This document shows, in pieces, positions 10,589-23,700 of a DNA stretch of 64,000 nucleotides. Location: positions 434,001-498,000 of the forward strand of contig JAKIMF020000007.1 in the NCBI GenBank assembly GCA_022605425.2. Reading direction: 5' to 3'. The notes under the pieces are model-generated. The model was given only the letters and a program-made list of their open reading frames with translations. It was not told where the DNA came from and searched no databases. A program made the position numbers and the translations under genes. Source of the DNA: Hamiltosporidium tvaerminnensis. Its lineage: Eukaryota > Microsporidia > Dubosqiidae. Position 1 is the stretch's first letter. The number at the start of each line of letters is the position of its first letter.

Positions 10589-11473
10589 TTAAAATTTATT
10601 GTAAATCATACAAATAAATAAAATGATTTTTAAATATTTACAATCGAATAATTATCGTTGACATTCATTAAAAATTTGTTGTTTTAAATCCCGGAAATAT
10701 GGATAAAACATTTTCTAAATATTTCGAACGAAGAATGTGAATACATTTACTGAATAATTTTTATTGTAAAATTTAAAAATACAAATAATGGCTTTTCCAA
10801 GGATTTAAAGTTAAACTTTGTGTTTTCTATTCTAAAAATAAAGGTTGATATAGATGATGATTACTAAATTTAATCACCAGTTTTAAAAATCCCCTCAATT
10901 ATAAAATATATAAGCTTTCATGTTTCTACAATTAAAAATAATATAAAACCTATAAATATTGTTTTTTTAATCTTTCTACAATAGTTTTTTTGTAACTCAC
11001 AAATCTATAATATTAGTGTCATATATACTTAATATTTCATTAAATTTTCAAATTTCATTTATTTTAATATCTTTTATAAAATTCCGCAAAAATCAATCAG
11101 TAATTTAAATCTCTGTTTTATTTCTTTAATTCTTATTTTTCCTAATTTTTGGCAGAAATTGGAATAAATGGAATATTTGATATTGAAAATATTTTCTGTT
11201 TAGAATATTTAGGTGTTTCAATGATAATTTTAGTTTTAGTGATGGTGGTTTTCTACGAAATATTAGAATTCACTTAAAATTTATTTATTTATTTTTCATT
11301 GAATTTTTCTATTCGGTTATTTTAAAAAATCCAAATCCATTCTATTCAATGACTTATTTATATTGTCTTCGAATTATTAAACTTCTAATTAATACGGACA
11401 TCTTTTTTTATCAATCACTATAAATCAAATATTTATTTAGGTTTCTTTTAAGTCATTAAATTATAAAATATAA
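10589..11473. other. Intergenic region, convergent genes on either side
   Basis: It lies between the 3' ends of the Rad60-like and Naa40-like genes. AATAAA-like sequences follow both stops. Nothing else was recognised. Confidence 0.5.
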
Positions 11474-11941
11474 TCAGAATTTATTATTTAAATTAAATTT
11501 ATAACAATAATGTAAAATAGAATCATCATAAGATTTATCAATCAAAAAATTATTTTTTTCATAAAAACTGATCGCCTTATAATTATTTTTAAGTACAAAT
11601 AATACAAGATTTTCATATTTTTTTTGGTTTAAATAATATTTTTTACAGAAATCTAATAATAGAGTACCGACGCCTTTAGATCGGTGCTCAAATGTAACAT
11701 GTATTTCATAAATAAAAATTAGTCTGTTTTCTTTTCTTATCATACAAAAGCCGACTTTTTTATTCAAAAAATAACAAATAATAAATTCGGATTTTTTATT
11801 TGAAATTGATTTATTTTTTGTATATTTGTATAAAGAAGTTGAATTGTATTGTTTCATGTTTTCTATTGTCAAATTCAATGCCCATTTTTTTATATCTCTA
11901 GTGTTTTTATTTTCTTTTATTATTTTGTAATTATTATTCAT
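11474..11941 (-). CDS. NAA40: NatD-type N-alpha-acetyltransferase (Naa40-like)
   Basis: 155 residues forming a single GNAT fold. The acetyl-CoA-binding motif is RSKGVG (residues 87-92; family pattern R/Q-x-x-G-x-G/A), followed by the helix TLLLDFC. Strand YEIHVTFEHR precedes it, and NNYKAISFYEKNNF (119-132) is the usual substrate-side loop and helix. The N-terminal helix WALNLTIENMKQYN (20-33) is characteristic of Naa40/NatD rather than general GNATs; from general knowledge the human protein has a similar helix ending NM-x-x-MYE. NatD acetylates the alpha-amine of histones H4 and H2A. The protein is shorter than animal or yeast NatD, as expected for a microsporidian. The start is an ATG preceded by an AT-rich TATA-like sequence. 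A neighbouring functional partner is not apparent. Confidence 0.75.
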   Translation of the reverse strand: MNNNYKIIKENKNTRDIKKWALNLTIENMKQYNSTSLYKYTKNKSISNKKSEFIICYFLNKKVGFCMIRKENRLIFIYEIHVTFEHRSKGVGTLLLDFCKKYYLNQKKYENLVLFVLKNNYKAISFYEKNNFLIDKSYDDSILHYCYKFNLNNKF

Positions 11942-14455
11942 TTTAAATTATAAAAGGTATCTTTCAATTATTGTTTAATACCCGCTATTTTTCTTTCTTG
12001 TTTTCGTTTACCATTTTTATGCACTTTCTAGGTTTTGTTTAAATGTTTTTTTAAATTTGGTGTCATATTTTGATTTGAAATCTTTTATCGATAATTTGAA
12101 GTTTCATAATTTGAATGTTTATTTGTTGAAATATTCTTCTCAATCGAATTTAGTGCATGTATTAGGTTTATGAGTTGTTGTAATTTCTGCTCATATGTGT
12201 ATTTAGTGATGCACCTTCGGAACTCTATGCAATAATTGTCATGTTTCTGGTTCTCTTCGTAATTTAAATGAATTGACTTCGACTATTTTTTATGTACTAT
12301 CGAATGGTTGTGGTTGATATTTTCAGTGATACCTAAAGCGTTTTAAGATACCATATATAATTTTTCTTAAATACCTTTCATTATATTACATATAAAACAT
12401 GATCAAATTTGTTTTGATAAAAGATTTAGTTCTTCGATCAAATGTTGTCTTCTTTGGTTTTTATACTTCAAATGCCCGTAGCGAATCTTTTAAAAATTTT
12501 CGAATTTAGCATTCGTTTTTATTCCGTTATTCAATCATATATCAGCAAACTTATTTTCAAATGTTTTCAACAGATTAATTTTATAGTTTAAATACACTGA
12601 ATTTGTATTTACTAAGACTAATTCGATGTATGATTAATAATACATCGTGAGGTGAGAATAAAAATTGGTAAATAAGACTTCAAATGTAATGGCAGTAAAT
12701 CTTCGGTCATGGTTTCGTTCCTAAACTTCAATTTACTAGCGTTAAAGATGTATGAAATTGCGCCATTTCGCGCTAGTACACATATTGACACATAACTTGT
12801 TACTTTCAGCATTATAAAAAAATTATAATACTGAAAGCGATAAATCATCATAACAATAAATGGGCAAATATTTTCACAATATTTACCTTAGAACATTAAT
12901 ATGTCATGAGCTTAAAAATAAATATTAGATATACTTGTTTTTGTTTTAGACTATGACAAAAAAATACAATAAGAATATACTTGAAACAAGTTTAAAAGAA
13001 TAAAAAGAGTTTGAACTGGGACCAGAACACATACAAAAAATACCGGAGTATACATGATCAACAGTAGTAAAATCACCGACAGAATGATCGGGTGTTGTTA
13101 ATGATAATATTAAGTTTATAATTAATCATCTTCATTGGATTATTTATTCTCCCAAAGGTGCTTACTCAATCATATGTTTAGGCATCATCGAGATACGGTT
13201 GTACAATATATCGAGCAAATTTTAAGTCTATAAACAAATATTGATCATAAAATGAACCTAAATCGCAAATCATTCTACCGACTTTCTTCAAGCATGCAGT
13301 GCCGATTATTTTTCTCATGTCAATTCGAATACATTTATACATAAATATATCAGAAATCAGCTGCGTCATTTGCTTTGTTTGTGATTCCTAGGATATGCAA
13401 ATGAGTCATCAAAAGTAACTAGTTCAATATTTTTAGCTTTTTATGTTTTTAATGTGATTTTTATTTATGATGTGTAGTACACTTGTTCGGGTTTTAAGTT
13501 TTTCAGTTTGATTTTTATTCTATCTTCAACTTAATTAACATTTTAATTTGCGAGAGATAGCTTCTAGTATTTTTATCAAGAATGTATGCTCTCAATTTTT
13601 AAATTTCTCAATTTATTTTACTGAAGCCAGTGATAATACCTTATCAAGATTAAGTAATTTAATTTATTAACTCCCCCATAAGTCTCGATTTGCGTAGATA
13701 GAGTCGTTTCGCAATATTATTTAAGCCAAGGCGATTTTAATAGTAACAATATACAGACAAAGAATCAGAATTCGAGAAATATTCGGGTTTATTTGTATTC
13801 GTGCCATATGAAATTGGTCGAGTGTATCATTCATATATATTAATTGTACAAAATATTTTTTGAATTCGATTTTATTTTTTCATAGCATTTATCTTTAGAT
13901 TAAAGCTCTTGTTACAGCTTGAAATAAAATCTATGTTGACTATTTTTGCAGTCTTTCATATTTCTAAAATATTTTGCGACAATTAGATTCCTAAAGGACT
14001 AAATGGGACTTCTCAAGAGGCGCATTCTGGGTAGATTTTTTTTTGTATTCATGGCCGATTTTCAATAGAACATATGAACTTTTCGTTTATACTTCTACGT
14101 ATCTTGATGCTTTTGCAGGTTTGCACTTTCAGTCAATATTATCTTTGGTTTTCTTTAAAATAATTGCTAACTCTATTTTAAATAGTAGAACAAACATTTA
14201 ACAATAAATAGATTACTTCAAGTAAATTTTACACCTAAATTGACCTATATTGAATAATAACTAAAAACTTGAGATTCATGTTTTTTACGGAAATTAAAGA
14301 TCACAATACCGAATTTGAAAATAAAGTTTTCTAAAAGCATACGTTAACTTAATAGGAATTAAAATATTATCATCATAAGAATATTACCAGTGATGTCAAT
14401 TATAATTCAATGTTATAAGTAATTGCTAAATACATGCTCATATGTCTTTAAGAAA
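11942..14455. other. Gene-poor stretch without recognisable genes
   Basis: Only short frames occur (for example 12618-12851 and 13178-13369, minus strand), and they lack motifs. Composition is somewhat less AT-extreme around 12700-13400 and 14000-14100, as in decayed mobile DNA, but nothing could be assigned. Confidence 0.5.
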
Positions 14456-14700
14456 ATTTATGTTGTGTGATTTAATCCCTCGATATTGGTATTTACTTCT
14501 GAGGGGCTAGGTTCGATCCTTCGGTTTTTGCACTCTTTATCTTTCGTTCATAAGGTTTGCGTGAGGCTGACAACCTAACCCATCAAAAGAAAATCATCTT
14601 TGGAAGCATATAATGCTGTGAAGCTATGATTCATGATTGGATTGTGTTCCATCCGTACGGAAGGAGCGAGCTATTTATAAATAAATATAATCCTTAACAT
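14456..14700 (+). repeat. SINE-like repeat with box-B-like element (family 4), copy 1
   Basis: Contains GGTTCGATCC (around 14512), which fits the RNA polymerase III box B consensus. About 55 bases downstream comes GTTTGCGTGAGGCTGACA, then ACCTAACCC and a TAAATAAAT tail. The same order of blocks occurs at 62745-62965. The layout (pol III-like head, body, simple A/T-rich tail) suggests a tRNA-derived SINE. No box A could be fixed with confidence. Confidence 0.5.
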
Positions 14701-15914
14701 ATAGATTGAAAACATGCGAAAATATATTATATATAAGCAAAACGATCTCTCTAAACATAAAACTAACTATACAAATATATAAAATACAATATTAATTTTC
14801 ATTTCAATTAAAAACAATTGATGAAACTCAAACTATAGCTCCCGAGATTTAATATAATATAGATAAATAATTTTTCATGAATAGCTTTACAATAGCCCTT
14901 AATAAATACAAAATAAAACAATTAAAAGAATAATTTCTGATCACCGATTTATAAATAATATTTTATAAATCAAATATTGGTAATATTAAATATATTTTGG
15001 AATTATTCTTAACAGTATCTCCCACATTATTGTTATTATTATTAGTTTATTCATATCCAAATTCCAAATCGAATTAATCATAGATTATAATTTTAAAAAA
15101 CCTGATAATATAATTTCTATTTAACTTCAATTAAATTAATTTCTTCATTTGTATATTTATTGAATGTTTTAATTTAGAAATATAATAAATTAATTACTTG
15201 AAAATGTGTTAAAATTAACTAATTAGTGCCCGCAAAATTTTTGTATTTAATCTCTTTAATTCATTAAACGAAAATGGTTTTCATATTCTTAAATACTTTT
15301 TTAAACACTTTAAAATAATTTTGCAGTGATATTTACAATACTTTTCTTCTTTAAATAGTAAAAAGTCATTTCTATATCCACAAAATATATATTAAAGTGA
15401 ATTTAATAGTTCAATTTTCGCAATCAAGAATAACTAGAATGTAATAAAGTGTCTAATTATATTAATCAATAGATATAATTTAGAGATTTACAATGAAGAT
15501 ATTGTAGATGTTAAATCTGCGTGGATATTTTAATCATTTTCCTGTAAACATATAAATTACTTACCAAATCTATAATAAATAGGTATTTGTACATCATAAA
15601 AATGACATGCATTTAGCTAATCTTAAATTAAATCTAATGAGGCAAAAATATATTTTTCATCTAAAATATTCTTGCAAAAATAAAAAATAAATAAATCTTA
15701 GAAGTTGATGCTAAATATAATATAAGGGATTCGTTATGTATTCTTCAATCTGAGCTTTGTATAAATAATATGAAACATAAATTAAAATTGATATTTTTAT
15801 TACTATTTTTATATTAAATTAAATGATATAGAAATTAGAAAAATATTATAAAAGTTTTCCTAATTTGTGAACATATTATTATTTTTAATCAATGAATTTA
15901 CTTAAAGAATTTCA
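14701..15914. other. AT-rich intergenic region
   Basis: No coding or repeat structure was recognised; long runs of A and T. Confidence 0.5.
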
Positions 15915-16313
15915 ATGGTATATTCCATGATATTTGACAAGTATGATTATAATGATGATTTATCTCTTTTCATGAATTTTTTGTCAAAAATACATAGTCA
16001 GGAAAGAAACAGTAGAAGTAATAATCATCAGGAAACTAAAAATTATGTTACAAAAAAATATTTTAACAGTTATTTTGTAGGAAATAATACTATGGAAATA
16101 CAAAATAAAATGAATTTAGAAAGAAAAAACAATTTTAAAGTAAACTTTGTTCCAAATATTTCTTATTCTAATTATATTCCGATTCCCTATGACAATGATA
16201 AATTTTTGTGTAGATATTGCAATATAAGATATGTTTATAAACGATGTTTGATAAAACATATGAAACAAAAGCACAAAAAACATTTACCAAGAAATCATTC
16301 AATTCTTTTTTAA
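15915..16313 (+). CDS. Small single C2H2 zinc-finger protein
   Basis: 132 residues. The C-terminal third has one classical zinc finger, C-x2-C-x12-H-x4-H (FLCRYC ... LIKHMKQKH, residues 100-121), followed by a basic end (KKHLPR). The preceding 95 residues are Asn-rich and unremarkable, without membrane segments. A single finger plus basic tail suggests nucleic-acid or protein binding in the nucleus; the target is unknown. It is isolated, with more than 1 kb of AT-rich DNA on both sides. It is short, so chance is not excluded, but the intact finger with correct spacing and hydrophobic positions argues for a real gene. Confidence 0.65.
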   Translation: MVYSMIFDKYDYNDDLSLFMNFLSKIHSQERNSRSNNHQETKNYVTKKYFNSYFVGNNTMEIQNKMNLERKNNFKVNFVPNISYSNYIPIPYDNDKFLCRYCNIRYVYKRCLIKHMKQKHKKHLPRNHSILF

Positions 16314-17650
16314 TAAACTATATTAACATTTTTTCGAATTAAACAAAATAATTTAATTTAAAATATTGCTATATTCTAAAAATTAATCACTATCTTACTA
16401 TTTTTGGTAATGATTTACTAAATATAGATATATAATCTCAAATAATTACAAATTTTTATTTATATTAATAAGTGATTGAAATCATAACAATAAAAGTCAA
16501 ATCCATGTTTTTTTACGATACTTCTCCAAAAAATAAATCTAAATATTTTTTAGAAGTAAGATTAATTTTTTCATATTCCTCTTTTTCTTGAATTTGGAAA
16601 TATATTAGTAAAATAGTATTGGCAAAAATGTAACTTTTGAATTTTTTTAGGACAATAAAAATTTTTACGAAAAATTCTATGAATAGAAGATTATGAAATT
16701 ATTTGTAATTCTAGGTCCATTTTTAATGTTTTTGGGGCACACAAGATTACCTGCTTATTGATTGAGCTGCAAAAAAAAGTAAGTTCTTATATTTTTAATC
16801 GAAAATGTTTATAAAAAGAACAAATTGAAACATGTAAAATAAAGAATTTTTAGGTTTTTTTTAAGCAAATAATTTCGTGATACTATTGATATTATATATT
16901 ACTCGAAATTTTCAGAATAATTTGAATTGAATTATTGAGCAAAATTATTCATTTCTGATTTATTTGAATATCGAAGGCAAAACATATTTGCTTGAAGTGT
17001 TATGTTATAGTCATCAAACTTTAATATATATTAAACGTTTATCAATTGAGAAAAAAATACTCTATAAATCTTTATTAAATAATTTATTAGAAAAAAATTG
17101 ATAAATTTTAGGATCATAATACATATTATTAGGTATAAAAACTTCGAATACCTATGAATTTAGAGAGATCTTACATAATCCTTTTGGTTTTAAAGAGGTG
17201 ACTAAAACAAAATTATTTAACGGAGATATAGAGTTAAAAAGGAAATATTAATATTGTATAAAGCGCCGAAACGAATGAAAGACAATATTTTTTTGTGTCA
17301 ATAAAATAACGAGAACATATTTCCAATAGGTAAAAATAAATAATATTTTTTTAGATGATGTAATCGCATTGAAAACGAACGATGAACATTGCCGAAGACT
17401 CATATTTTAAAAATGAAAATAAAGTGATATAAGAAATATGGCAAAGAAAGTAAAATATTTTCCTGCTCGAAATCAATATGAAAAGATGAACCGAAATTAA
17501 GAGCACCTTTGTTTTTAATTTCATGTACGAAAGAAATTGTATTTATTTATATATGAAATACAAAGTTTTTATTATAAATAATCAAAATTTTAAATATATT
17601 AATTTACTTACTTTATTAGGATATAAATGAATCAAACGAAGAGATAATAA
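16314..17650. other. AT-rich intergenic region
   Basis: No coding frame or repeat was recognised on either strand. Confidence 0.5.
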
Positions 17651-18931
17651 TTAGAATAGAATAACTTCTTTTTCATGCAAACAAAACAAACTTACCAAAA
17701 AATGATCATCTTCTTTAGACTTTAGATATTTAAGAATAAAATTTATCTCTTCTTCTACTGAATCATAAGGTAGATTGATTTCAGATGTTTCATTACGTGC
17801 AATTTTAGTCGGGAAAAATTTTTTTTTGTTAAAATATATATAAAATTCTTGTACAGGTTCCGATGATGATTTAATCTCAATTTTGAGGAAATTTTCATTT
17901 TGTTCAGTAGTCTTGGTTTTCTTTCGCATGATCAAAGGTTTTATTAGAGTAATCGTTATAGCCAAATTCAATGCTCTATAAACAGAAGAAAATTTAATAT
18001 TTTTAGTCTTGGAATTTTCTTCAAGGAAACTCTTAAAACATGAAATTGGCAGTTCAAATAGATTAGCACGAGCAACCATTTCGAATAAGACTATATTTCT
18101 AATGTATATTTTATATACATGGTTCAAGGAGTTTGTAAATATTGGTGGCAAGTAATTATTTTCACATTTTTGCAGCAATGAAAATGATATGTCTAAATAA
18201 TATAAAGATGTAAATGCTTTTCTCATCATTTTTGCAATATTGTAAGGACTGGTAATTGTGGTTTTTTCCTTTTTTAGTATTATAATGCTATAGTCACAAT
18301 CTATGTTTGGTTTCATATTTACTAGCAATCCTAACATGAAATTTTGCAGAGCATGGCTTTGACACAATTGATTGTCCGAAATTGCTTTTATTACAATTAT
18401 GTTTTTTTGTTTACATATTATATCTATAATCCTTTTCAAATGGTTTACAATACGGTTCAAGAGTTTATAGATATATCTTTCTCTCTTAAATCTTTCGGAT
18501 TTTCTTAAATAGCAGTTTCTCTTAATAAAATATAATATCGAATCAATATGAATGCCTATTATATTTCTGCTATTGAAGACAATACAAAAATTACCTTTGG
18601 TTTTAAATATCAAATCGGTTTTAATTTGTAGAAAACAATCCTGACTTTTTAGTAAACATATTAAATTGAAATATGTTTTTTTGAGCTTTTTCTGATATAA
18701 ATAATTGAAAATCTCTGAATCACATACATCAAAGAATTCCGGTAATGTTTCAAAAACCAAAAAATTATATTCTAAAACATCATTCATCTCCAAGACCTTA
18801 CTTTTATATTGACGATACATTTCTTTACACATAATATCATAGATATTATCAATGGTATACTTTGTATGTTTAGTAGATTTTGCTATTGCAGTAATTGCTT
18901 TGTAAAAATATAATAGAAAAAATACATTCAT
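17651..18931 (-). CDS. Secreted protein of unrecognised family, paralogue A
   Basis: 426 residues; family not recognised. The N-terminus is a likely signal peptide (MNVFFLLYFYKAITAIAKS) and no further clear membrane segment follows, so the protein is probably secreted or lumenal. It aligns over its full length with the protein at 24330-25628 by eye, with about half the positions identical in the best stretch (IDCDYSI ... LPPIF ... LNH ... KIY.RNIV ... NLFE). Cysteines conserved in both lie in MCKE/LCKE, DVCD/DECD, ICKQ/MCKK, QLCQ/QWCE and IDCDYS, which suggests disulphide bonds. Both have a lysine-rich loop in the C-terminal third and end near ILKYL/ILRYL. The two genes point away from each other across 5.4 kb of decayed retrotransposon sequence. 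Function unknown; a lineage-specific secreted family is the simplest reading. Confidence 0.8.
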   Translation of the reverse strand: MNVFFLLYFYKAITAIAKSTKHTKYTIDNIYDIMCKEMYRQYKSKVLEMNDVLEYNFLVFETLPEFFDVCDSEIFNYLYQKKLKKTYFNLICLLKSQDCFLQIKTDLIFKTKGNFCIVFNSRNIIGIHIDSILYFIKRNCYLRKSERFKRERYIYKLLNRIVNHLKRIIDIICKQKNIIVIKAISDNQLCQSHALQNFMLGLLVNMKPNIDCDYSIIILKKEKTTITSPYNIAKMMRKAFTSLYYLDISFSLLQKCENNYLPPIFTNSLNHVYKIYIRNIVLFEMVARANLFELPISCFKSFLEENSKTKNIKFSSVYRALNLAITITLIKPLIMRKKTKTTEQNENFLKIEIKSSSEPVQEFYIYFNKKKFFPTKIARNETSEINLPYDSVEEEINFILKYLKSKEDDHFLVSLFCLHEKEVILF

Positions 18932-19929
18932 TTAATGCCTTACACTTTTAATTTATTTAATATTTTAATAAATATTTTATCATCAAAATTAATTTTTTTG
19001 GGATTAAGAAATTTTATGATTAGAGTAAAAATTCTTCTATGTTTCGAATTTTATAACAGATACACTAAATATTTAATAAATACCGCTTACAAATCACTAT
19101 AATCGATATGTATAACATTGTAAGAATTTAATTATAAATTCGGGTTTTGTTCTAGGTCACACTCAATAGTAGAAGAACTCAAAAGCAAATATAAATAAGA
19201 TATTTATAGTATTATACTAAGCCAGAAACAAGAAAATAATTTTATAGAATGAAAATAATTACCATCTTTATTGTTATTTTTAATATTTAAAACAATATTT
19301 TTCCTTAACAATTAAATTCTTAATCTTGCACATAATCATACATGTGGTAACCGATATCTATTTTATGATTCCAAAATAATCTAGATATGTGCAATAAAGA
19401 AGCATATTTTCTAACAGACTCTTCCTCAATTTTTAAAATATAGTGATTATGAATCTATTATCGAATTAATTTACTGTGAAATATTAGTACAAAAAATTCT
19501 AAAATTTACAAATCATCTAGAAGAACTTTGGTACTAAAAGGCCCAAAACATTGAATTTACCATTATATCAATATTTATAATTTTAGATTAAAGTAAAGAT
19601 TAAAAATTAGATCAATTAGACTTGTGATATCACAAATGAAGAAAATAAATAGATATTTCCAAATAAAAATTTTATTAATTTGTCGATTATATAGTGAACC
19701 CGATCTAACACATTAAAAACCATCTTCTTAGTAACGTCTAAGTGAAATAATTCTGAAGATCAATATTTGAATTTTTGTCAGGATGAAAATTCTACTACAT
19801 TTTCTGGTTGATCAACAGAATTTCTATACATAGTAGATGCTATAATCAACATTGAAACTTTTTCCAAAAATAACTTTGTTGCTTTTTAAGTATCTAGATT
19901 TGAAGCCATGAGTAACTTGTTAGTGTTTG
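18932..19929. other. AT-rich intergenic region upstream of paralogue A
   Basis: No genes or repeats were recognised. Confidence 0.45.
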
Positions 19930-20110
19930 CCATGCAAAAACATGTAATTCTTGCGTTTCTTGCTCGGATTAGAAGACTTTGCAGCTGAGAAAGGCGTAGG
20001 AAACTCTTTATCGCTAGGAATGACAAGTCTTGCGCTATATTAGCTGATATGGCATTGTAATTCCTGGGTGAGCTCCATTCAATTCGTCAAAATATATCTT
20101 AGCTTGAAGT
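19930..20110 (+). mobile_element. Short LINE relic, thumb region
   Basis: The stretch around AGAAGACTTTGCAGCTGAGA, then 'ggaaactctttatcgctag', aligns by eye with 5095-5150 of the main R2/R4-type copy. It is decayed, and its ends are uncertain. It lies upstream of the RT-to-endonuclease relic at 21990 but matches a more 3' part of the element, so it is a separate insertion. Confidence 0.45.
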
Positions 20111-21989
20111 CTATTTGCTCGAAAATTGTAGATCGATTATGAATACAGCTGGTCTTTAAGGTGGTGCGGATAGGCAGAACAAGCGATAAAATACCGGCAA
20201 ACGAATATCACGAATTGATGGGAACTACCTCGACAATCTATTAGGTTCTAAGTATCTTATAGATAAAGAATTAAGTATATGGATATAGTAAAGAATATTG
20301 ATGGTGATTTAAACATCTAGAAACCGGACTTAAAAGCATACAACGTATGCTGTCATTAAACAACATACTATATTCTACTTTTTTAGAATGATGTTTATTG
20401 ATACCATAAAATTCTGATTATACATTAACAATTTTTAATCTAAGAATAAACAAAGAAAATATATTTATTTGCTAGAAACTTACCAAATAATTTTTAACAG
20501 ATTTAGTATCTTAAAGTCACTTTTCCATTACTCACCAAAAAAAATGGTAAAATTAACTGTATAATTCAGATAGCGCTTGATAATTTTTAAGGTCTAAAAA
20601 AAAATTATATGCAAATATTCGCAGTAAAATATATTAAGCGGACCAAGCAAACGTATAGTAAAATTTAGTTACTATATAAAGCAAACGTGAGAAAATCTAA
20701 AATCGCAAAAATAAAAGAAATAAAAAATTACTTCTAAAGGTCACAGTAAAAAAATCAGATTATAGAACGTTTAAAAATAAGTTTACATGAAAAGCAAAGC
20801 AACTCAATCGAGTTTAAGCGAATAATTATATGAAAAATAAACGTGTGAGTAAACGCCGAATATGATAATAGAGTGGATCATGACTGAATATTCAATCAGC
20901 TTCATTTCGTTAATCAACTCGGAATATCATCCATGTTTCACACAATTTTTCTTTGACAAAAGGCTTTTAGTTTGAAAGCATTTATAGTATAGTTCTGGGA
21001 TTGAAGCTCATAAACGTCTTCATTTTTTGAAACAAACTCAGACTCTTTAAAATATAACAGAAAAGGAATCTTCTAACACATAGAGATTAATTTTTTATGG
21101 CAAAAAAAATATTTGGAATCCAACTATATATATGGTTTGATTTGTATTGCCGTTGATATACCTTTAAAATATTATTTTTCTCTACAAGTAAAACCAAACT
21201 CCGTCTTAAAAGTTGCAGATACCTTCATGCTGTGATTTTTACAAAATTAACATCTTATCTAGGCATTTTGATAATTAAAAAGGGTTTTCCAGCAGATATA
21301 TGCAAAAACTATGTAAAAGTCATTATATTAAAAGAGTATATGGTCAGATTCTCTATCTGAAATTAGGGATGCATTAAACGAAGAAATCCTATAATTACAT
21401 GATCTCTTGTGAAGAAATCAAAAATATTCGTTTTTTTATAATATATGTTTATATTTTGGATAAAGAAATATGCAATTACAAATTACCCAAAAGCATTTAA
21501 TTGAAGCGTACCAATGTGTATATTAAGATCTAGAGATAAATTTAATTCGAGAAGTATGCTAAATCAGATATTTCCAAGGGGATAATTTCTTATATTGACT
21601 CGTCAAAACAAAATATGTTGGTACAGGGGTCATTTTTGACTGTTCAGTAGTATTTGAAAATATTAGAACCAATATAAGGGAATGCTATGCTTCTGATTCA
21701 GGTGTGAGGTGTATAGATCCAACTACAGTTATAAATAAAAAATGGTCCTGATGTTTACTATTAAAAAATAGTGTTTTCTAAAGAATCGTGTATTTATTGC
21801 AAAGAGTTTTTTTAAAAGCAAAGGAATCAAGAGTATAAAATATCGAACGTCGAGTGGATGAATTTCAGATATTTGGGTATGTATTTGATCCTTCTGCTTG
21901 TGTTTAACTAAAAATTAAAGGCGATTAGGAACAAAATAATTAGACAGAAGTATCAAGAATAAAATAAATTATCAAAAAAACCTGGGTAT
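20111..21989. other. Decayed sequence between LINE relics
   Basis: Composition is slightly less AT-rich than typical intergenic DNA here, with no open frames. It may hold older mobile-element remains; no family was assigned. Confidence 0.4.
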
Positions 21990-23700
21990 TTTATGTTTTT
22001 ATATTTTAGGTAATTTCTTACGTTTTTTGAGCTGAAACTCCATAAAAAGTACACTAAGCTGATAATACACATGAAAGTGATTCGCCTCACGACTAGTCAC
22101 TTCTTTTTGTGATGCTCTTAAGCCCATATTAGTTGGAATTATACATTGAGTATGATACCTCAAGTTAAAAAAAATTCTAGACTATAAGATTAAAAATATA
22201 AAATGAGAAATTTGTCACAAAATATACGGTTTTTCGAAAATACATAGTCTCACCTGAAGATAAATTGTATAAACTTTGGAAAAATTGAAAAACAGAAGTT
22301 TTAATCCGACATGTAGCAAATTTGAGAAAATATAGAGCAAACTAATAATAAGATTAAAGACACTATGGCTCAAGATGTAAACAAGAAGAATTTTTACAGT
22401 AACAATTCCACCTGTAATATCATTCAGACATTTCCTATGAGTACTTCAAATTAAAAGATTGGTCGCTCTCAAGTTGACAATCTAGCCCATAATACTATCT
22501 AAAAAATAATTACATCTTTTTCTACGGTTCAATGTGCATTTCGTACCAAATATAGTTAAAAACAAAAGAAAATTTTTAGTTTGAAGGTGCAAGGTGAACC
22601 CCATACTTCTACTACTCTTAAATTCTCTTGAAAAATGTAAAGATATCAAATTGAAGAGCAGAAACCATTATAGTAAAGAATACCATTAAAACCATCTTCT
22701 AGAATTAAAAGACTTCTTAAAACTAAAATGTGAGTTCAAAGAAGACACCGAAAAAAATAATTGTGAAGAGACCTAACTTGGAAAATTATAAAAAGAAATG
22801 GAAGCTTGAAAATTTTATTTAAATCGTATAATGCAGGAAAAAAATAACCTTAAAGTAATGCTCGCCTTTTCAAAATAGCAAAATAAAGTATTTAAATAAT
22901 CACGCAACAAAACAGAGTTTTTCCAAATTCAGAATATAAATGTATTATGGGGAAAATAAAGTCTTTGTTCACTCTGAACCAGTCTAGGAAAACTGTAGAG
23001 CATTTGATACCCGTATGTGTTAAAGTTCACAAACATGACTATACTAAGAACTAATAGATTAATTATATTTCTAAACATAAACCTTTAAACCGATACAAAT
23101 CCACCTCAAACGAATGATTAGACACTCATTGCACAAAATTCTATAAAATCATATACAGAGACAAAAGTAGGCATCAGAACAAAAACTGTTTCCAAGATTC
23201 AGAATAATAGATAATAGATCGGATATAATTATTTTCGATAAAAGTATAAACAAGATAAATCCTATTGAGGTAAGAATTCCTTCCTAATGTTCACTTTAAA
23301 TGGTTGAGACAAAAGAAATTAAGAAGATGATCTATTAGTAATAAGTTAGCTCTTAGAAATAAATGCAATGTGTAAATGATTTCTTATGTGATGATACGGG
23401 AATGATATTGTCACAAAATACCATATGATGTACCTTTCTAACACTTCAATTATTCTTGAATTTAAGGCTAAAAATTCAGTGGTACTTCTAAAAAAGACAG
23501 TCGAATTTATTTCCTTTGAACTACATTAAGGGTTTAGTCTGAACCAAAGGCAAAAGAGAGTTCGTAAAACGTGTCAAATGATTTTATAGAAAATTAAGAA
23601 CTCCATATGAAACAAAAAATCTCTTTAAACAAGCAAGTAACCAGGAATTTAGTGGTAAACACGCAATAAAAAAAAAACAAAACAATCTTTAGTTTAGATA
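21990..23700 (+). mobile_element. Decayed R2/R4-type LINE, RT to 3' end
   Basis: Collinear with 4745-6590 of the main copy. The RT segment around 22040-22130 matches 4780-4870, 'cttctactactcttaaattc' around 22600 matches 5360-5380, and the CCHC-region DNA at 22970-23050 matches 5735-5815. The endonuclease block lies at 23210-23275, and 'acagtcgaatttatttcctttga' spans about 23500. All frames are disrupted, but the endonuclease motif reads RSD (23216-23224), then 14 residues, then Glu (23267-23269). It lies between the two secreted-protein paralogues. Confidence 0.75.

Noticed and set aside
14505-14525. tRNA gene suggested by GGTTCGATCC
   Set aside because: No matching acceptor, D and anticodon arms could be drawn; the block recurs with a long conserved downstream body, which fits a SINE better.
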